A stretch of 64,000 nt of DNA from the NCBI RefSeq assembly GCF_037176765.1, contig NC_090024.1:193808278-193872277 (forward strand), written 5' to 3'. The stretch comes from Anolis sagrei (Eukaryota > Chordata > Lepidosauria > Squamata > Anolidae). The translations under genes were made by a program, and so were the position numbers. Positions 31,497 to 43,440 of the stretch are shown here, piece by piece. Below the pieces are notes generated by a model. The model had not been told where the DNA came from and ran no database searches. It worked only from the letters and a program-made list of their open reading frames with translations. The first letter of the stretch is position 1. Every line of letters begins with the position of its first letter.

Positions 31497-31640
31497 TGGA
31501 TAATTGTGTGTGTGTGTGTGTGTGTCTTCAAGTCATCTGGTGATTTATGGAGACCCTGTTGATTTCATAGGGGTTTCTTAGGCAATAACACTCAAATATG
31601 TTTTGGTCAGATCCTTATTCTGAAAGATAGCTCATCGCAC
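31497..31640 (-). mobile_element. SINE 3' tail, reverse orientation, with (TG)n
   Basis: A (TG)n run at 31505-31525 is followed by CTTCAAGTCATCTGGTGATT and AGGGGTTTCTTAGGCAATAA, the reverse complement of the tail shared by the tRNA and 5S SINEs. Confidence 0.6.
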
Positions 31641-31754
31641 CTGATACTAATTCTTTCTATTCAGATAAACATGGTCTGACCCTGCTGACCTTCTGGTGCA
31701 TTAAGGGTATTTAGGCAGATAGAAATTAATTGCACTATTGTAAAAGTACATGAA

Positions 31755-31947
31755 AGCCAGTGTAGCTCAGTGGTTTACACATTGGACTACAGCTCTGGAA
31801 TCTAGAGTTTGAATTCCTATGCAGCCATGGAAACCTATTTTCTCAGAAGAAGGCAATGGCAAATCCTCCCTGAACAAAACTCCCCTAATAGATTCACCTT
31901 AGGGTTGTCATAAATCAGAAATAGCTTGAAGGCACACAACTAGCCAA
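31755..31947 (+). mobile_element. tRNA-derived SINE with MIR-like layout
   Basis: AGCCAGTGTAGCTCAGTGGT head, box-B-like GAGTTTGAATTCC, CAGCCATGGAAACCTA, GGCAATGGCAAATCCTCCCT and the tail CACCTTAGGGTTGTCATAAA ending CTTGAAGGCACACAAC. The most complete copy in the window. Confidence 0.8.
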
Positions 31948-32212
31948 CAATGAAAGGGCATAAACTGTTGACCAGTAAGAGTGTTGGTGATAGATTCAAT
32001 GGTAATATATGATTTGCCTTTAAGCATTCTGTACTTTCTGGTTATTAAAAGCTAAGTCTCCAGTATTATACTTTGGCTCCTTCCCGACAAAAAGGCCTTC
32101 CCCAGAATAGGCTTTAAATGAAATTGGAGGAGGACACAGTAATATTAGTTGTGTTCTACTAGTCTCCTTATAACATACTGGCTTAGAATCTTAAGGGGAT
32201 CTTGCCTTAAAG

Positions 32213-32579
32213 CAGGAGTCCTCAAACCTTTTAAACAAAGGGCTAAGTCAGAGTCCCTCAAACTATTGGGAGGGCCATATTATGATTTGAAAAAAAAAAC
32301 ATAAATGAATTCCTATGCACACTGCACATATTTTATTTGTAGTGCAAAACACTTTAAAACAATATAATAATTAAAATTAAGAACAATTTTAACAAATATA
32401 AACTTATTAATATTTCAATGGGAAGTGTGGGCCTGCTTTTGGCTGGTGAGATAGGATTGTTGTTGTTGTTGTTGTGTGCTTTCAAGTCATTTCAGACTTA
32501 GGTTGACCCTGAGCGAGGACTGGGTAAATGACCTTGGAGGGCTGTATCCAGCCCCCGGGCCTTAGTTTGAGGACCCCTG
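32213..32579. mobile_element. Non-autonomous hAT element
   Basis: Ends CAGGAGTCCTCAAACC and TTGAGGACCCCTG match the element at 22534-24784. Flanks CCTTAAAG (32205-32212) and CCTTAATA (32580-32587) are a worn 8-bp duplication. A reversed SINE tail with (GTT)n is nested at about 32456-32515. Confidence 0.85.
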
Positions 32580-32929
32580 CCTTAATAGATTGGATGGTCT
32601 TCTGGCATCCTACATGCCTGTGCTTCTGGTGCTATCAGTTACTGTTATATGTTAGTGTAGGAGACAGGCTAGCAGGCACTAGGTGAACAAGAGAAGATCT
32701 TAAACATACTGTAATGTAATTCATGTTATAATGCCAGTTTATGGCTTTGGTGTCATGGAATGAAACTATGTAGTTGTTGCCTTTTAAAAACTGGCATTGG
32801 TTCTATATATCAATACCAGATGTTAATGTTTTGTCAAGACAAAGTTCCTGTGCCATTGTTGTTCCATCATAACCATCCTCACGACCACCATTATATTTTC
32901 CTCAGAAATGAGACATATAGTGGCTAATA

Positions 32930-33298
32930 AATTAAAATGATTATAATAGTTAAAACATGCAAGAAGATTAATATTGAATAGAATTAAACTGTTAACACTG
33001 TTAAAGCACTATTAAAACAATTTAATGCATACACTTAAAGGATAAAAAGCTGTTCAAAAACTGTACAATTTAAAGTGTTAGCTCTCTCTCCTACAAGCCA
33101 TTTCTTTAAAAGTGTAATTTCTAAAGACTTGTTGGGATTAGTCTTCACCTGTTGATGGAAAAACAGTGAGGAGTGGGCCTCCTTAGGATGGGGGAACCAG
33201 AGCTTAGAGACAGCTGCTGAGAAAGCCCTATCTCCAAACCTCATCAACCATAACTGCAAAAGTGGTGGGATTGAAAGAAGGACTGCTTTGTGCCTTTC
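32930..33298 (-). mobile_element. Degraded L2-like LINE fragment
   Basis: The minus strand contains a FGDRAFSAAVSKLWFP-like piece corresponding to the RAFSVVxPxLWN block of L2 LINEs. The rest is too worn to align by eye. Confidence 0.45.
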
Positions 33299-33695
33299 AG
33301 ACTCTTGTTGTTCATTCATTCAGTCGCTTCTGACTCTTCGTGACCTCTTGGACCAGCCCACACCAGAGCTCCCTGTCAGCCGTCACCACACCCAACTCCT
33401 CCAAGGTCAAACCAGTCACTTCAAGGATACCATCCATCCATCTTGCCCTTGGTTGTCTTCCTGTTTACTTCCACTTTCCCCAGCATAATTGTCTTCTCTA
33501 AGCTTTTCTGCCTTCTCATTTTGTGTCCAAAATACTTAATCTTTGCCTCTAATATCCTTTCCTCCAATGAGCAGTCAGGCTTTAATTCCTGAAGTATGGA
33601 CTGGTTGGTCTTCTCGCAGTCCAAGGCACTCTCAGAACTTTCCTCCAATACCACAGTTCAAAAGCATCTATCTTCCTTCACTCAGCCTTCAGACT
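33299..33695 (-). mobile_element. RTE-BovB LINE 3' fragment
   Basis: The minus strand encodes ALDCEKTNQSILQELKPDCS, LEERILEAKIKYFGHKMRRQ and KSLEKTIMLGKVE, the BovB C-terminus (bovine wording: KLQYFGHLMRR, SLEKTLMLGKIEG). The plus-strand left end TTCAGTCGCTTCTGACTCTT is the BovB 3' end in reverse. BovB is common in squamates and known for horizontal spread among vertebrates. Confidence 0.88.
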
Positions 33696-33739
33696 ATAGC
33701 TAGGCTTATATTGAGATATGTGGTCTGTTACATTCCCTA

Positions 33740-35520
33740 GACTAGAAGTCGAAAGAATATTAGGAAACACTCAAAAATGATTAAAACTAGGTTTTTCAAG
33801 CATTAAAACAAATGTTGGGCAGACAAACACCTTTGCAGTTTGGGACTTACTCCGCAAAGAAAAAAAAAGGGGTGGTGGGGAGAATCACACTTGTTATTTT
33901 GTTCAGAAAAGAGCATTTTCTGCTGTTTTCTGCACTGAAATATTATTTCCTGCACAGAAAGACCTCAACTGGGGATTTATTATGTGTAAAATTTGCAAAT
34001 GATTGATTTAAACAGAAAAAGCATTTTCTCATAAGACATATAATTGGCCATCCACTTTTGCAGAAGTTAAAGCTGCAGAACCCCAATTAAAATTGGAAAA
34101 AAAAAACATGGACATCTATAGGCTCCATTTACCATATTTAACACACAAACCCATCCCATCCCCTTCTCCTCTTTCCCTTGCATAAATGAATAGGTGCACA
34201 AACACACATGCCTTCCTCTCATCCCATCCCTTCTTCCTCCTGTCCTTACATGTGAACAGGAGAAAGAAAAGGAGACCAGCACAGCCATCCTGCTAGTTTG
34301 ATTTCCTCCTATCAAAACCTGCTACGTCCCATGTTATAAATGGTATATGGCAGTGGCAGAGGCAAAAACAAACACAATAATCTGGAAATTAATCAAATCT
34401 GTAACTGCTGCAGTTCCAGTGTGGTGAGCTGACTGTAATATTTATGCATTGCATAGTAACTTCCAAATTATGCATAGCCTTTGAAAACTGTAGTTTTTGA
34501 AGACTTTCTCACAACAGGAAAAAAAAACCTTGAAATTACTTGTTATCTTCATGAAGAACCTTAATGAAGAATTATATCCATAGCCTGGACTAAGCTGGAT
34601 GGGTCTTTAGGGGTCATAATCATCACTTTGAATTTGACCTGGAAATAGACTGGGTGCCAATGGAAAGTACACTTGAAAAAATCCACACATCTAGGAACAT
34701 GTAGTGAATATATGCAAGGGAATGCTTTGTATATGGATTTCCAATTAATTCCTTCACATTTCCACTTAAAATGGAATAAAGAAAATGAAGGATTTCCATC
34801 TTTAGAATCAAGAAAGGTATGTTTTTATCTCTAAAGTTTTCCAAGAATGTTAGTCTTGTGGCACTCTTATGTTCTATCACACATCCATAGGATGTTCTGA
34901 TAGTAATATCTAATAGCAGAAACTGCTTCGTAGAATTAAGGTTTACTCTATTCATATTGAAGGTTTGATATATGGTAGGGAGGAAGAGGTTTTTTGATTT
35001 GTTAGTGTTGAGTGCTTTTGTTTCTAACCCTCTCTTCTGTTCTGGCAACCTTCACCCTGCATGGGAAGCTCAGAGAAGTGTTTTAGCTTGACAGTAACTC
35101 TTTCCAGCATGCTAAAGGGAGAGACTTGTGTCAAGTCACCCAACGGCCTTCATAGCTGAGCAGGGATGTAAACCTTGGGCTTCCCTACCCAAACCCAATA
35201 TACGAGCCACTGTATGACACAGAATCTGTGGTACATTTTCTGTTCTGCATTCTCTCAAAAGAAAGCATGGAATCTGTAACAAACATGTTCCAAAAAGGAC
35301 ACTTGCATTGTTGCATTAAATGATACGGACAGTAGCCAAGCTTTTAGTTGAATTTGGCAGAGCTCTAAATCTCTGCCAGCATACTTACGCAAGGCAACAC
35401 AAGCTTCTCCCTCTGCTGGTTGTTTTTGATGACATGCAAAAGAAGTCAAGGGGGCAGCTCTGTTTCCCCAGCCATTGGTTCAGCTGCACTAGTCTTGAGC
35501 ACTGAGAAGAGAAGGAACTG
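33740..35520. other. Intergenic DNA, nothing recognised
   Basis: No gene or classifiable repeat seen. A TMEM- or CNTN-like frame was looked for and not found. Confidence 0.5.
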
Positions 35521-35539
35521 GCTCCATCACCAATATGAA

Positions 35540-35740
35540 GACGCTATCACACTAGGTCTTTAAAGCGGACAGCTTTGTGTTTCTGCTGCCTACAGAATTC
35601 TTGGAAATGTAGTTTTGGAAGGTGATGACCTCTGTAGCTGAGAATTCAGAAGGCCCCATCCTAAACTACATCCCCCAGAATTCTGTTGGCAGCAGAAATG
35701 TGGGGCTGCCCACTTTAAAGCCCTGGTGTGATAACGTGTT
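35540..35740. mobile_element. Palindromic MITE
   Basis: Left arm CTATCACACTAGGTCTTTAA through TTTCTGCTGCC and AGAATTCTTGGAAATGTAG; right arm returns as CTACATCCCCCAGAATTCTG, GGCAGCAGAAA and TTTAAAGCCCTGGTGTGATA. Arms about 85 bp. Confidence 0.75.
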
Positions 35741-35839
35741 TGGACTGCTGTGTAGTTATTTTTGTGGACTGAAACTCCCGGAATTCTATAGCCATAACCA
35801 AACTTACTGAAGAAAGGTTATTCTGGGAACTTTAATCCA

Positions 35840-38800
35840 AAAATTGCAGACCAAAATCCTATATAGCGGATATGAATGTGTAGCCTGAGTTACAGATTCT
35901 TGATTGTTTTGCATTCACCATCCCTGCATGCCCCTAATTTAGGAGATGCATCAGGACCATGAACATCCTTCAATCATCACTTATTGAAAAATAGTTTCTA
36001 CAATTGATGGGCATCTGCCTGTTCTCCCAACATTCAAGAAGCAGCTGACTGATAGTCAATTGTAAAGCAACCAGTAGCACTAGATGGAATTGAGATTGGG
36101 GTCATGTTTCTTCTTGTTGCCCCACTTGCAGGAGGGGGCAGGAATGTTAGATCCCACTGTCCACAGTTACTTCTGACCTGTAAGCAGGGATTTGTGTGGT
36201 TGGGCTGGGATTCACATAACTACAATAGTTATATAGCAACATAATGTATATGGGATTCTGACTGTAATTTTTGAGGCCTAATTTATTTATTTATTTTTAA
36301 AAAGAGCAACAATAAAACAAACAGCTAAATACTGAAATGTATGCTGGACTGTTGAATTGTTCTTTTTGGGTTGTGGATTGCAAAATAAATGAATCAAGGC
36401 CTTGACTTTCAAACCAGGAGATACTTGATTAACAATTTGACTCTGCAGTTGATATAGTCCTCCTAATTTTGTCATCTTATCTGTATTGTGAAGTTGATGA
36501 TCATCTGCATTTTGAGATTGACTTACCTTGCTGGTTGATTTTTTTGATTCAGCCAGAGATAATGGCTGAAATTCAAATGTTAAACCCAAGTATGTACACC
36601 AACTGAGCTAACAGGAATATGGCAGATCAACATATGTAATTTCCATTGATCCAATGGGTCTGTTGTAGTTAGGACCTATAACTGAATTTAGCTTACTTCA
36701 TAATGAACACACTGGAAACTCCAAAGTGCTTTCAAAATGGTGCCCTCTCATATTAGTTTTTGCATAGTTTCTATTTTGTTTGAAAGGCCAAATAGACTTG
36801 CGGCTGTGAGTAAACTGAATAAGGGTGCATAGAAGATCAGGTGCTCTCCCAACAAAATGGAGAGTCACAGATCACAGCCCCCTGTATAGTTGTGGTAGGT
36901 ATGTGCCCTTAACTAGAAACACGCAAGAATTAGACATTTGTGCAGTGTATAAATGTGCTTTGGTGGGGGTCTCTTTTAGATCGAGATATACAGCTTCTAA
37001 ATAATTCTGGAAAAAGCAAAAAGATAATACCTTTGTTGTATTCTAGTATGACATCTGGCATACTTCGAGAATCTAAGTCTTGTGATCACTTTGCACAGAG
37101 GCTGTGCTAATAAAACTATCCTTTGTCCAGTGTGTAATGCACAAATGGGGCATAACTAGACTTGCTGATACTAGAGAACCTTCACTTTTTTCCAAATTTC
37201 TATTTCTATGTGGAGGGGAGGCTGGACTTGTGAAGAATTGATGCATTCCCCATGTATGTTTCCTCAGTTGTATGAATTTGGCAAATAATACCTGTGACAC
37301 AATGAATGGTAAGGACTGCCCCTATTACAAGTTGGCCTTGTTCCATGAGTGTCGCTCTGGAATTTAGCCATACGGACTAATAACCTGTAAAAATACAATT
37401 CGTGTTTCAAAATATTAAATACATTTATGTATGATCATAGCCCTTTGAAATTACTTTTGTGTATGGGTGTGCATGTGTATTTATGTATATATATATATTT
37501 ATGTGTATATTTGTTTTATAGTTTGTATTATTTCTTCTCATTCATTAAAACATATTCTTTTTGTTACATTTACATGCGTATGGCAACTTTTCAAATATGA
37601 ATAAAAACATAGCCCAAGTTTTATTCTGTATTGGTGTTTTAAACTAGGAGTAAGTAGAAAGTAAATCATCAGCATCTATTGGTGATAAGTAGAGAAGATT
37701 AGTATAAGCAGATTTTTTTTCTGGACTGCAGCTCAAGATCACATGACACCCATGGCTGAATTCTAAATCAGAAAATTCCTATTGTTCATCTGCTATCAAC
37801 TCACTGGGTGCGTTCAGATTAGCCATTCTTATCCAGAATAGTTTATCTATCTGCAATATGGACAATACTGATATTGCCATACATTGTATCAGTATTTGTA
37901 TTTTATAACCTTGAATGAACTATACGTGTTAAGCATTATGAATTGAAATGATTACTATCATTAAAGAGAATGTTTGGTAGGAGGCAGAGAAGTAGATTTG
38001 TGGATCAAGATTATGAAATCAGTTCTGATTCTGAAAAAAATATATATTGGGCTGAGATTGTAGTCCTGAATACATTTGCTTCTGAGCAAATCTGCATGCA
38101 GCTAAGGATGCATTCCTCTCATATACACAAAAACATTGCACACCACTACAATACCGAAATGATTGATGGAATGCCTGCAAAATTGCAGTTGACTCATTGT
38201 TTGCATCTAAAAACTTTCCATCCCTAATCTCAGATTTTCTGATGCAGGTCGGCATTTCATTACTATGTATGTGGAAAGCTGTTCTGTGAGACCAAACCCT
38301 GTCATGTATTCATGTGAATGTGCAAAAAGTGGAAGCTGATTCCCTTTTAAGTCAGGGAGATCAAAAGGAAATGTTGCAGTATTTTTCCATTTGTAATTGT
38401 TTCCATTGCATTTTTTACTCTTAACAGTATTTAGAAAGCCAAATGAATAAATAACCATAAGTGCAATAATCCTAGTAAATACCAAGGTATCTACCACTTT
38501 GGTTTTCCATAATCATTTTTACTGTTTTGCTCATGTTTGCATCCGCTTTTCAATATGTTTACATTCATTTATGTCCACTTTTTTTAACAAAGCATGGACT
38601 ATTTTACCTATCTTCATTTAAATACAACTGGTGTTAGATAGTTTTCATAATCTGATTTAAACCAGAGTATTAATATGCGGTGTGCCATTTCTAGTAATTT
38701 ATTTGAAACCATTCCTTCTTTCTCTCATGGGAGAGTAATTCAGTGTTCACTAGCAACACTTATGGGGGCTGCAACAATGTTTACTCAATCAGTTGTATTT

Positions 38801-40320
38801 TACACACACCTAACAAGCACTTTACAGACTTCAAAACCCATAATACACACTCTAGTGATGGTGTGCCATTTCTAGAGATTGGAATGTTATGTTTAGACTA
38901 TACCTTCTAGAATTATCCCCGAAACATGGCCATTAACTCCAATCAATTCTGAATGGTCTTGGTTATTCATTCTAGGTACTGCCAACCAGCATTACACAAG
39001 CTCAATGTAGGTCTCAGCATTTCTTAGGAAGGGATCACCAGAGCCACCGCCATGGGCAGAACTGATTTGGACTCATAGGGTTTTGATGCCTATACAACAT
39101 TCTGCCTTTGCTGAATAAATACTTTTGAGCTTGGCTTCACTTAACTTGCAAAGCTATTACCATCACTTGTAAACAAAACTCTGTTGCCTCTTCTACTCTC
39201 GTTTTCACCATACATGAAATGGGAACAAAATCTTTTCAGTAACTTTGTTGTACACTATTTTTTTAAAGAAAACAAAAAATAAGGATAGAATGCAAGCATT
39301 GTAAGCCATTATTATTATTATTACTTGTTGGCTACAGTAGCACGCAGTTCTGAAATAAAGATCTCTAATGACTTCAGCAAACTTCTCTGGTGTGAGTTAT
39401 TTCCAAGCAGATTAGAACATAGGTAGGATATGAGGATGACTTGAAGAAGGGGGAAATTGAATCAGAATAACATGGCAAGGATAAATCTGGCAGGACAATT
39501 CAAACATGAAATGCAAACAAGGATTGTCCACACAAGCAGAGAGAAACTTTTAAAATGTCTAGTTTTGACAGAAATGCTTACACCAATTTTTCTTAAGCTA
39601 TCTGATGTGGAAGACTGGCATTTTCCCCATGTGCCAAGGGCCAATAACACATTTATACTTATCACTATTGTTCCTTTTGTTCATGGAAGTTCTCCATGGA
39701 CCAGAAGCATATGCCTCTGGGTCCAGCAGTAGTCCACAGACCACTAGTAGAACTGACTTCTTCTACAACTCCGTTCTCTTGATAATGTTGAGCTTGCTTC
39801 ATTGCTAGTATCTATCATAGTTTATAGCACTGATGCAGAACCTCCAATCTGCAGTTGCTTTTTGTATAGTATCTGAAACGAGTAGGACTTCACCTGTTGC
39901 TTTTTCTGCAGCACAGGTGATCCTCCAGGCAACACGGAGAGGCAAAAATTATTTCCTGGTTTCTGAATTTGCCACCATTAGGAGTAACGATCAAGTGGCA
40001 TTCATAGTGGAGATTGAAGGGAGATGGAAGTACAATCAGCTGAAAGTTGTACATGCACAATATGTGAAACTACTGTAGAGTTAATTTAGTTTGCCAATTT
40101 ACAAATTCTTTATCCTTCTCGGCCAAACTACAATCTACAGGATTCCAAAGCATTATGCAATGGCAGTTAAAAATTATGTCTAACCACATTGATTCTCAGT
40201 GTCAATGCACCCTTAGTTTGTACCTCGTATCTCAATATGACGTTCAGTGGACTGAGGGTGTAATATTTGGTATCAAAGGAAACCATAAATGTGTACAGTC
40301 CAACTGTGAAATCATTTCTT
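35840..40320. other. Intergenic DNA upstream of TMEM81 3' end
   Basis: AT-rich, no gene recognised. A short TATA-rich run is at 37484-37510, a 16-bp direct repeat at 38679-38694 and 38860-38875, and an (ATT)n run near 39307-39323. Confidence 0.5.
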
Positions 40321-40321
40321 T

Positions 40322-40327
40322 TTTATT
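40322..40327 (-). terminator. Candidate polyadenylation signal of TMEM81
   Basis: TTTATT on the plus strand reads AATAAA on the minus strand, 231 bp beyond the TMEM81 stop codon. It is the nearest canonical hexamer I noticed, so the 3'UTR would be about 250 nt. This is inference from position. Confidence 0.45.
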
Positions 40328-40557
40328 CATAAATATGTACTATGGAGCTGGTGTGGTTGAGAGACACAGTAGATGAGTAGGATAAGGTTGGGTCCTCCAG
40401 AAAGTTTTTTGTATAATAACCTCCTTTTCATAGAAGCTTAAAAATGGAGGAACCAAACTGGAGTTATAAATTCAATGTATGGTCTAACTTATACTTCAGT
40501 ATAGTGACACTGGCAAGTACAGAAGTCATCCTAAAGCAGAGTATAAAACAGTGCATT

Positions 40558-41364
40558 TCATTCTTCCACATGTTCATTGTCAGCAGGAGCTTTCAGGAGA
40601 TAATATAAAAGTGTGTGCAATAAAATCCCTCCCAATGCTCCACTTCCAATGCCTATCAGAAACATAAACGCAGCTCTCTGTTGCCAAGACTTCAGTTGTT
40701 CCTCGATTGGAGCAGCAGTAGCATTCTGTTCGTTTCCTTCATTCATGATTTCTAATTTCTGCTCTTCATTCAAGGATTTGTCAAAGTTTAAATCCACCAG
40801 GTGACCAGGAATCACTCGAATGCCAACATAGATTCTCTTTACAATCTTGTACGTTTTCATGAACTGCACATCACATCTGTATGTTCCTGCATCATATTCC
40901 TCAACAGGAGAAAAATTAATGACAAATCCTGAACTCTTGAAAGGTTTGAAGAGAGCATCGTCTGTGCTGATGATGCCTCTGGCCACCCTCCATGTATAAC
41001 TAAAGCTCTGTGTCTCTGGACCAACTTCCTCTGTGTTCAGACAGCTGAACTCAAAGGATTCACCAACGAGGACAGTGTAGTGGACCATCCCACAAATCCA
41101 GTTGCTCAGGCAGTCCACTCTCCTCTTGGAGCACTGTTGCCTTTCCCCATTTGGTGTGATTTTACATCTTTCCTCTACCTTGTAGCCCAGGCCACAGGTA
41201 GTGCTGCAGCTTGTGGAACTGATAGCAACTCTGGCGGTAGCATCACTCAGTGGCTTGGGAATGGTAATGGGACTGGAAGGTGGTTCATTAGAAGCCATGG
41301 ATAGTAGTGCAAAGACAGTAAGCAATAATGTTCCAAGAGAAAGACTGACTTGTGCCTTTGTCAT
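40558..41364 (-). CDS. TMEM81: Transmembrane protein 81, complete single exon
   Basis: A 268-residue type I membrane protein, close in length to human TMEM81 (about 255). It has a signal peptide at about 1-24, a cysteine-rich N-terminal segment (C53, C57, C67, C78, C85, C91; motif TCGLGY as in human), and one Ig-like domain with C108, W125 and DAGTYRC ending at C164. A sequon lies at N214, one transmembrane helix at about 231-257, and a short acidic tail follows. The blocks SNWICGM and ARGIISTDD are shared with human. In mammals and fish TMEM81 sits on sperm and is reported to join IZUMO1 and SPACA6 in the complex that binds the egg, a role I infer here by orthology. The start ATG is directly followed by the signal peptide. 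The gene lies between CNTN2 and RBBP5 in the same orientation as RBBP5, as in human. Confidence 0.96.
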   Translation of the reverse strand: MTKAQVSLSLGTLLLTVFALLSMASNEPPSSPITIPKPLSDATARVAISSTSCSTTCGLGYKVEERCKITPNGERQQCSKRRVDCLSNWICGMVHYTVLVGESFEFSCLNTEEVGPETQSFSYTWRVARGIISTDDALFKPFKSSGFVINFSPVEEYDAGTYRCDVQFMKTYKIVKRIYVGIRVIPGHLVDLNFDKSLNEEQKLEIMNEGNEQNATAAPIEEQLKSWQQRAAFMFLIGIGSGALGGILLHTLLYYLLKAPADNEHVEE

Positions 41365-42889
41365 ACTTGGAAAGTGCTTTGAGACTCCATACTGTAGTTC
41401 TGTTAAATAACCTAAGGATCATTCTTTGAATGTCATAAACATTCCAGAGCTTTAAAAGATATCTTACTTTCTGAGCCAGTTGCCTCCAACATCAGAACTC
41501 CTCAGAATATAAATGTTGCTCAAGTGATACACTTGTAAGGGGAAGAAAATTCTTCAATTGCCTGGTTAAATTACACTATACATTTATGGCTGTCCCTTCT
41601 ATTTTCCTTGGCAATAGAGAATAGAGCCCTTGTGGAATTCATCAGGACAATGCTTAGCCATTAAAGTGTCATAATTAAGAAGAAGGGGAGAGATTGCAAG
41701 AGAAAGAGAGAGAAAAAACATAAAGTTAGTTTATGTCAATGGCATTCTTCTTTTTCTTTCAGATCTAGGTACTTGCCTATATTTTTTAAGCTAAATTTCA
41801 TAAATATTCAGGTTTTAAAAAATTATGATAAATCAAAGCTATTTTGCATAATAAATAAAAGAACAAGAGAATTAGACAAAACCTCAGTAATTCTAGTCTT
41901 AGGTATCTGGAAATGTTGTTGAGAAATGTTGTTGACAAAGCACCTCCCATAGCTTTTTCCGAGAAATTATAAAAAATTGCATTACGATTGAGCTAGTCCT
42001 CATTTTTCACTTTTAGGCAGACTACCTAATTAAGGTGTATAGTGTATTTTATGCAAAGATTTGTTCACTAATGCCAGTACACATGAGTAGTAGTAGGAAC
42101 AAACATGAATCCCTTTGCCAAAGATTGTTACAGATTTTACAGATTAACAAATTTTACAGATTACAACATTTTCATTAAACTTTTATAGTTCAAATGCATT
42201 ACCTCAATGACTTTTAAACTACTATCTAGATAGCTGTAATGGATTTAGAAGTTTTGTATGTAATATTTACAAAGCTGTTATTTTAAAACCATATGATTCA
42301 AAGGCTCTAAAATAGTGTGGAAATCACATTTGAAAATTACTACAGTATAAGAAAAATAAAGTATGAGGAGCCCATCCCTACAATTCAGTAAAAGAGGCCT
42401 CATGGTAGTGCATCAGTGGCAACTACATCCATTAAAGCTATCAAGGATCAATAAACATGTATCCAGAAATACTTCAGAGGGTGTCGGCAATAGGAACACT
42501 TGGCATGCCTATATTTTCCATGGCAAAATATTTTTGAAAATAAATTACAGAATGACTAAACAAAGTCACAAATCAAACAACACAGCCTAATAGATATTTA
42601 TGGATATTGTCAGTTATTGGAGGAAAAATGAAAGTCAAAACATAAAGATTTATTTGTACAATATTCCTCAGTGGAGCAAGAGTTGAAGTGAACATTTGTA
42701 AGAGATTGTGGAGCGTTTCATTTCACAAATGGTTGGATAAGGTTTGGACAGTTGGCCTGATGGAAAACTGGCTTTTAAATACTAGAGGATAATTTTGAAG
42801 CTATTTACAAGCTGTTTTCACACTTGCTTCTGAAATGAACTTTGCCTATTGAATGCTATTAAATTCTTTGTTTCAGGCAGAGTAGCACA

Positions 42890-43440
42890 GGGTGGTTTCA
42901 CACAGAGCTTTAACCTGCGCCTAAATCGGGTTTCTTAAACCTGATGGGGGATGGGTTAAAGTCCACACACCTTCCTCCAACATCCATGCTTTCGGGGGGG
43001 GGGGGGGTAGAGTACTCAACACAAAACAACCCTCCCCCCCCCACACACACACACACACAAACCTAGAAAAGCCTTTACAAAATAAAATAACTTACCCGGC
43101 TGCCATTCCCGTGCTGCTGGAGCTCTCCTGGAGCGGAGAAATTATGAGCCAGGAGAGGGGAGGGACCAGGAGTGATTGTCCTCCTCCCCACTTCTCCTGG
43201 CATGCCAGGAGAGCTCCAGCAACATAGTCACATGAGATGATCCCTGGGCTCAATCCACACAGCACCCACAGCTGGAAAGACCCGGGTAAAGACGTGGGTC
43301 TTTCCAGTTGTCAAATTACTTTGGGACAAAGCAGAATTTTCCTGCTTTGTCCTGAACAAATTCATTTTTACCTGGGGTGTCATTTGGATGCCCTAAGTAA
43401 AAATGTGGGCGCTTGCATGTTTTAGGCACTGTCTGGCACA
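42890..43440. mobile_element. Probable non-autonomous DNA transposon with central palindrome
   Basis: GC-rich island with G14 (42994-43007), C9 and (CA)n, around an inverted repeat: GCTGCTGGAGCTCTCCTGG at 43113-43131 against CCAGGAGAGCTCCAGCA ending about 43221. Termini not defined. Confidence 0.5.

Noticed and set aside
39833-40078. 81-codon plus-strand frame near TMEM81
   Set aside because: No recognisable motif, no splice partners and no similarity to CNTN2 or TMEM81; chance frame.
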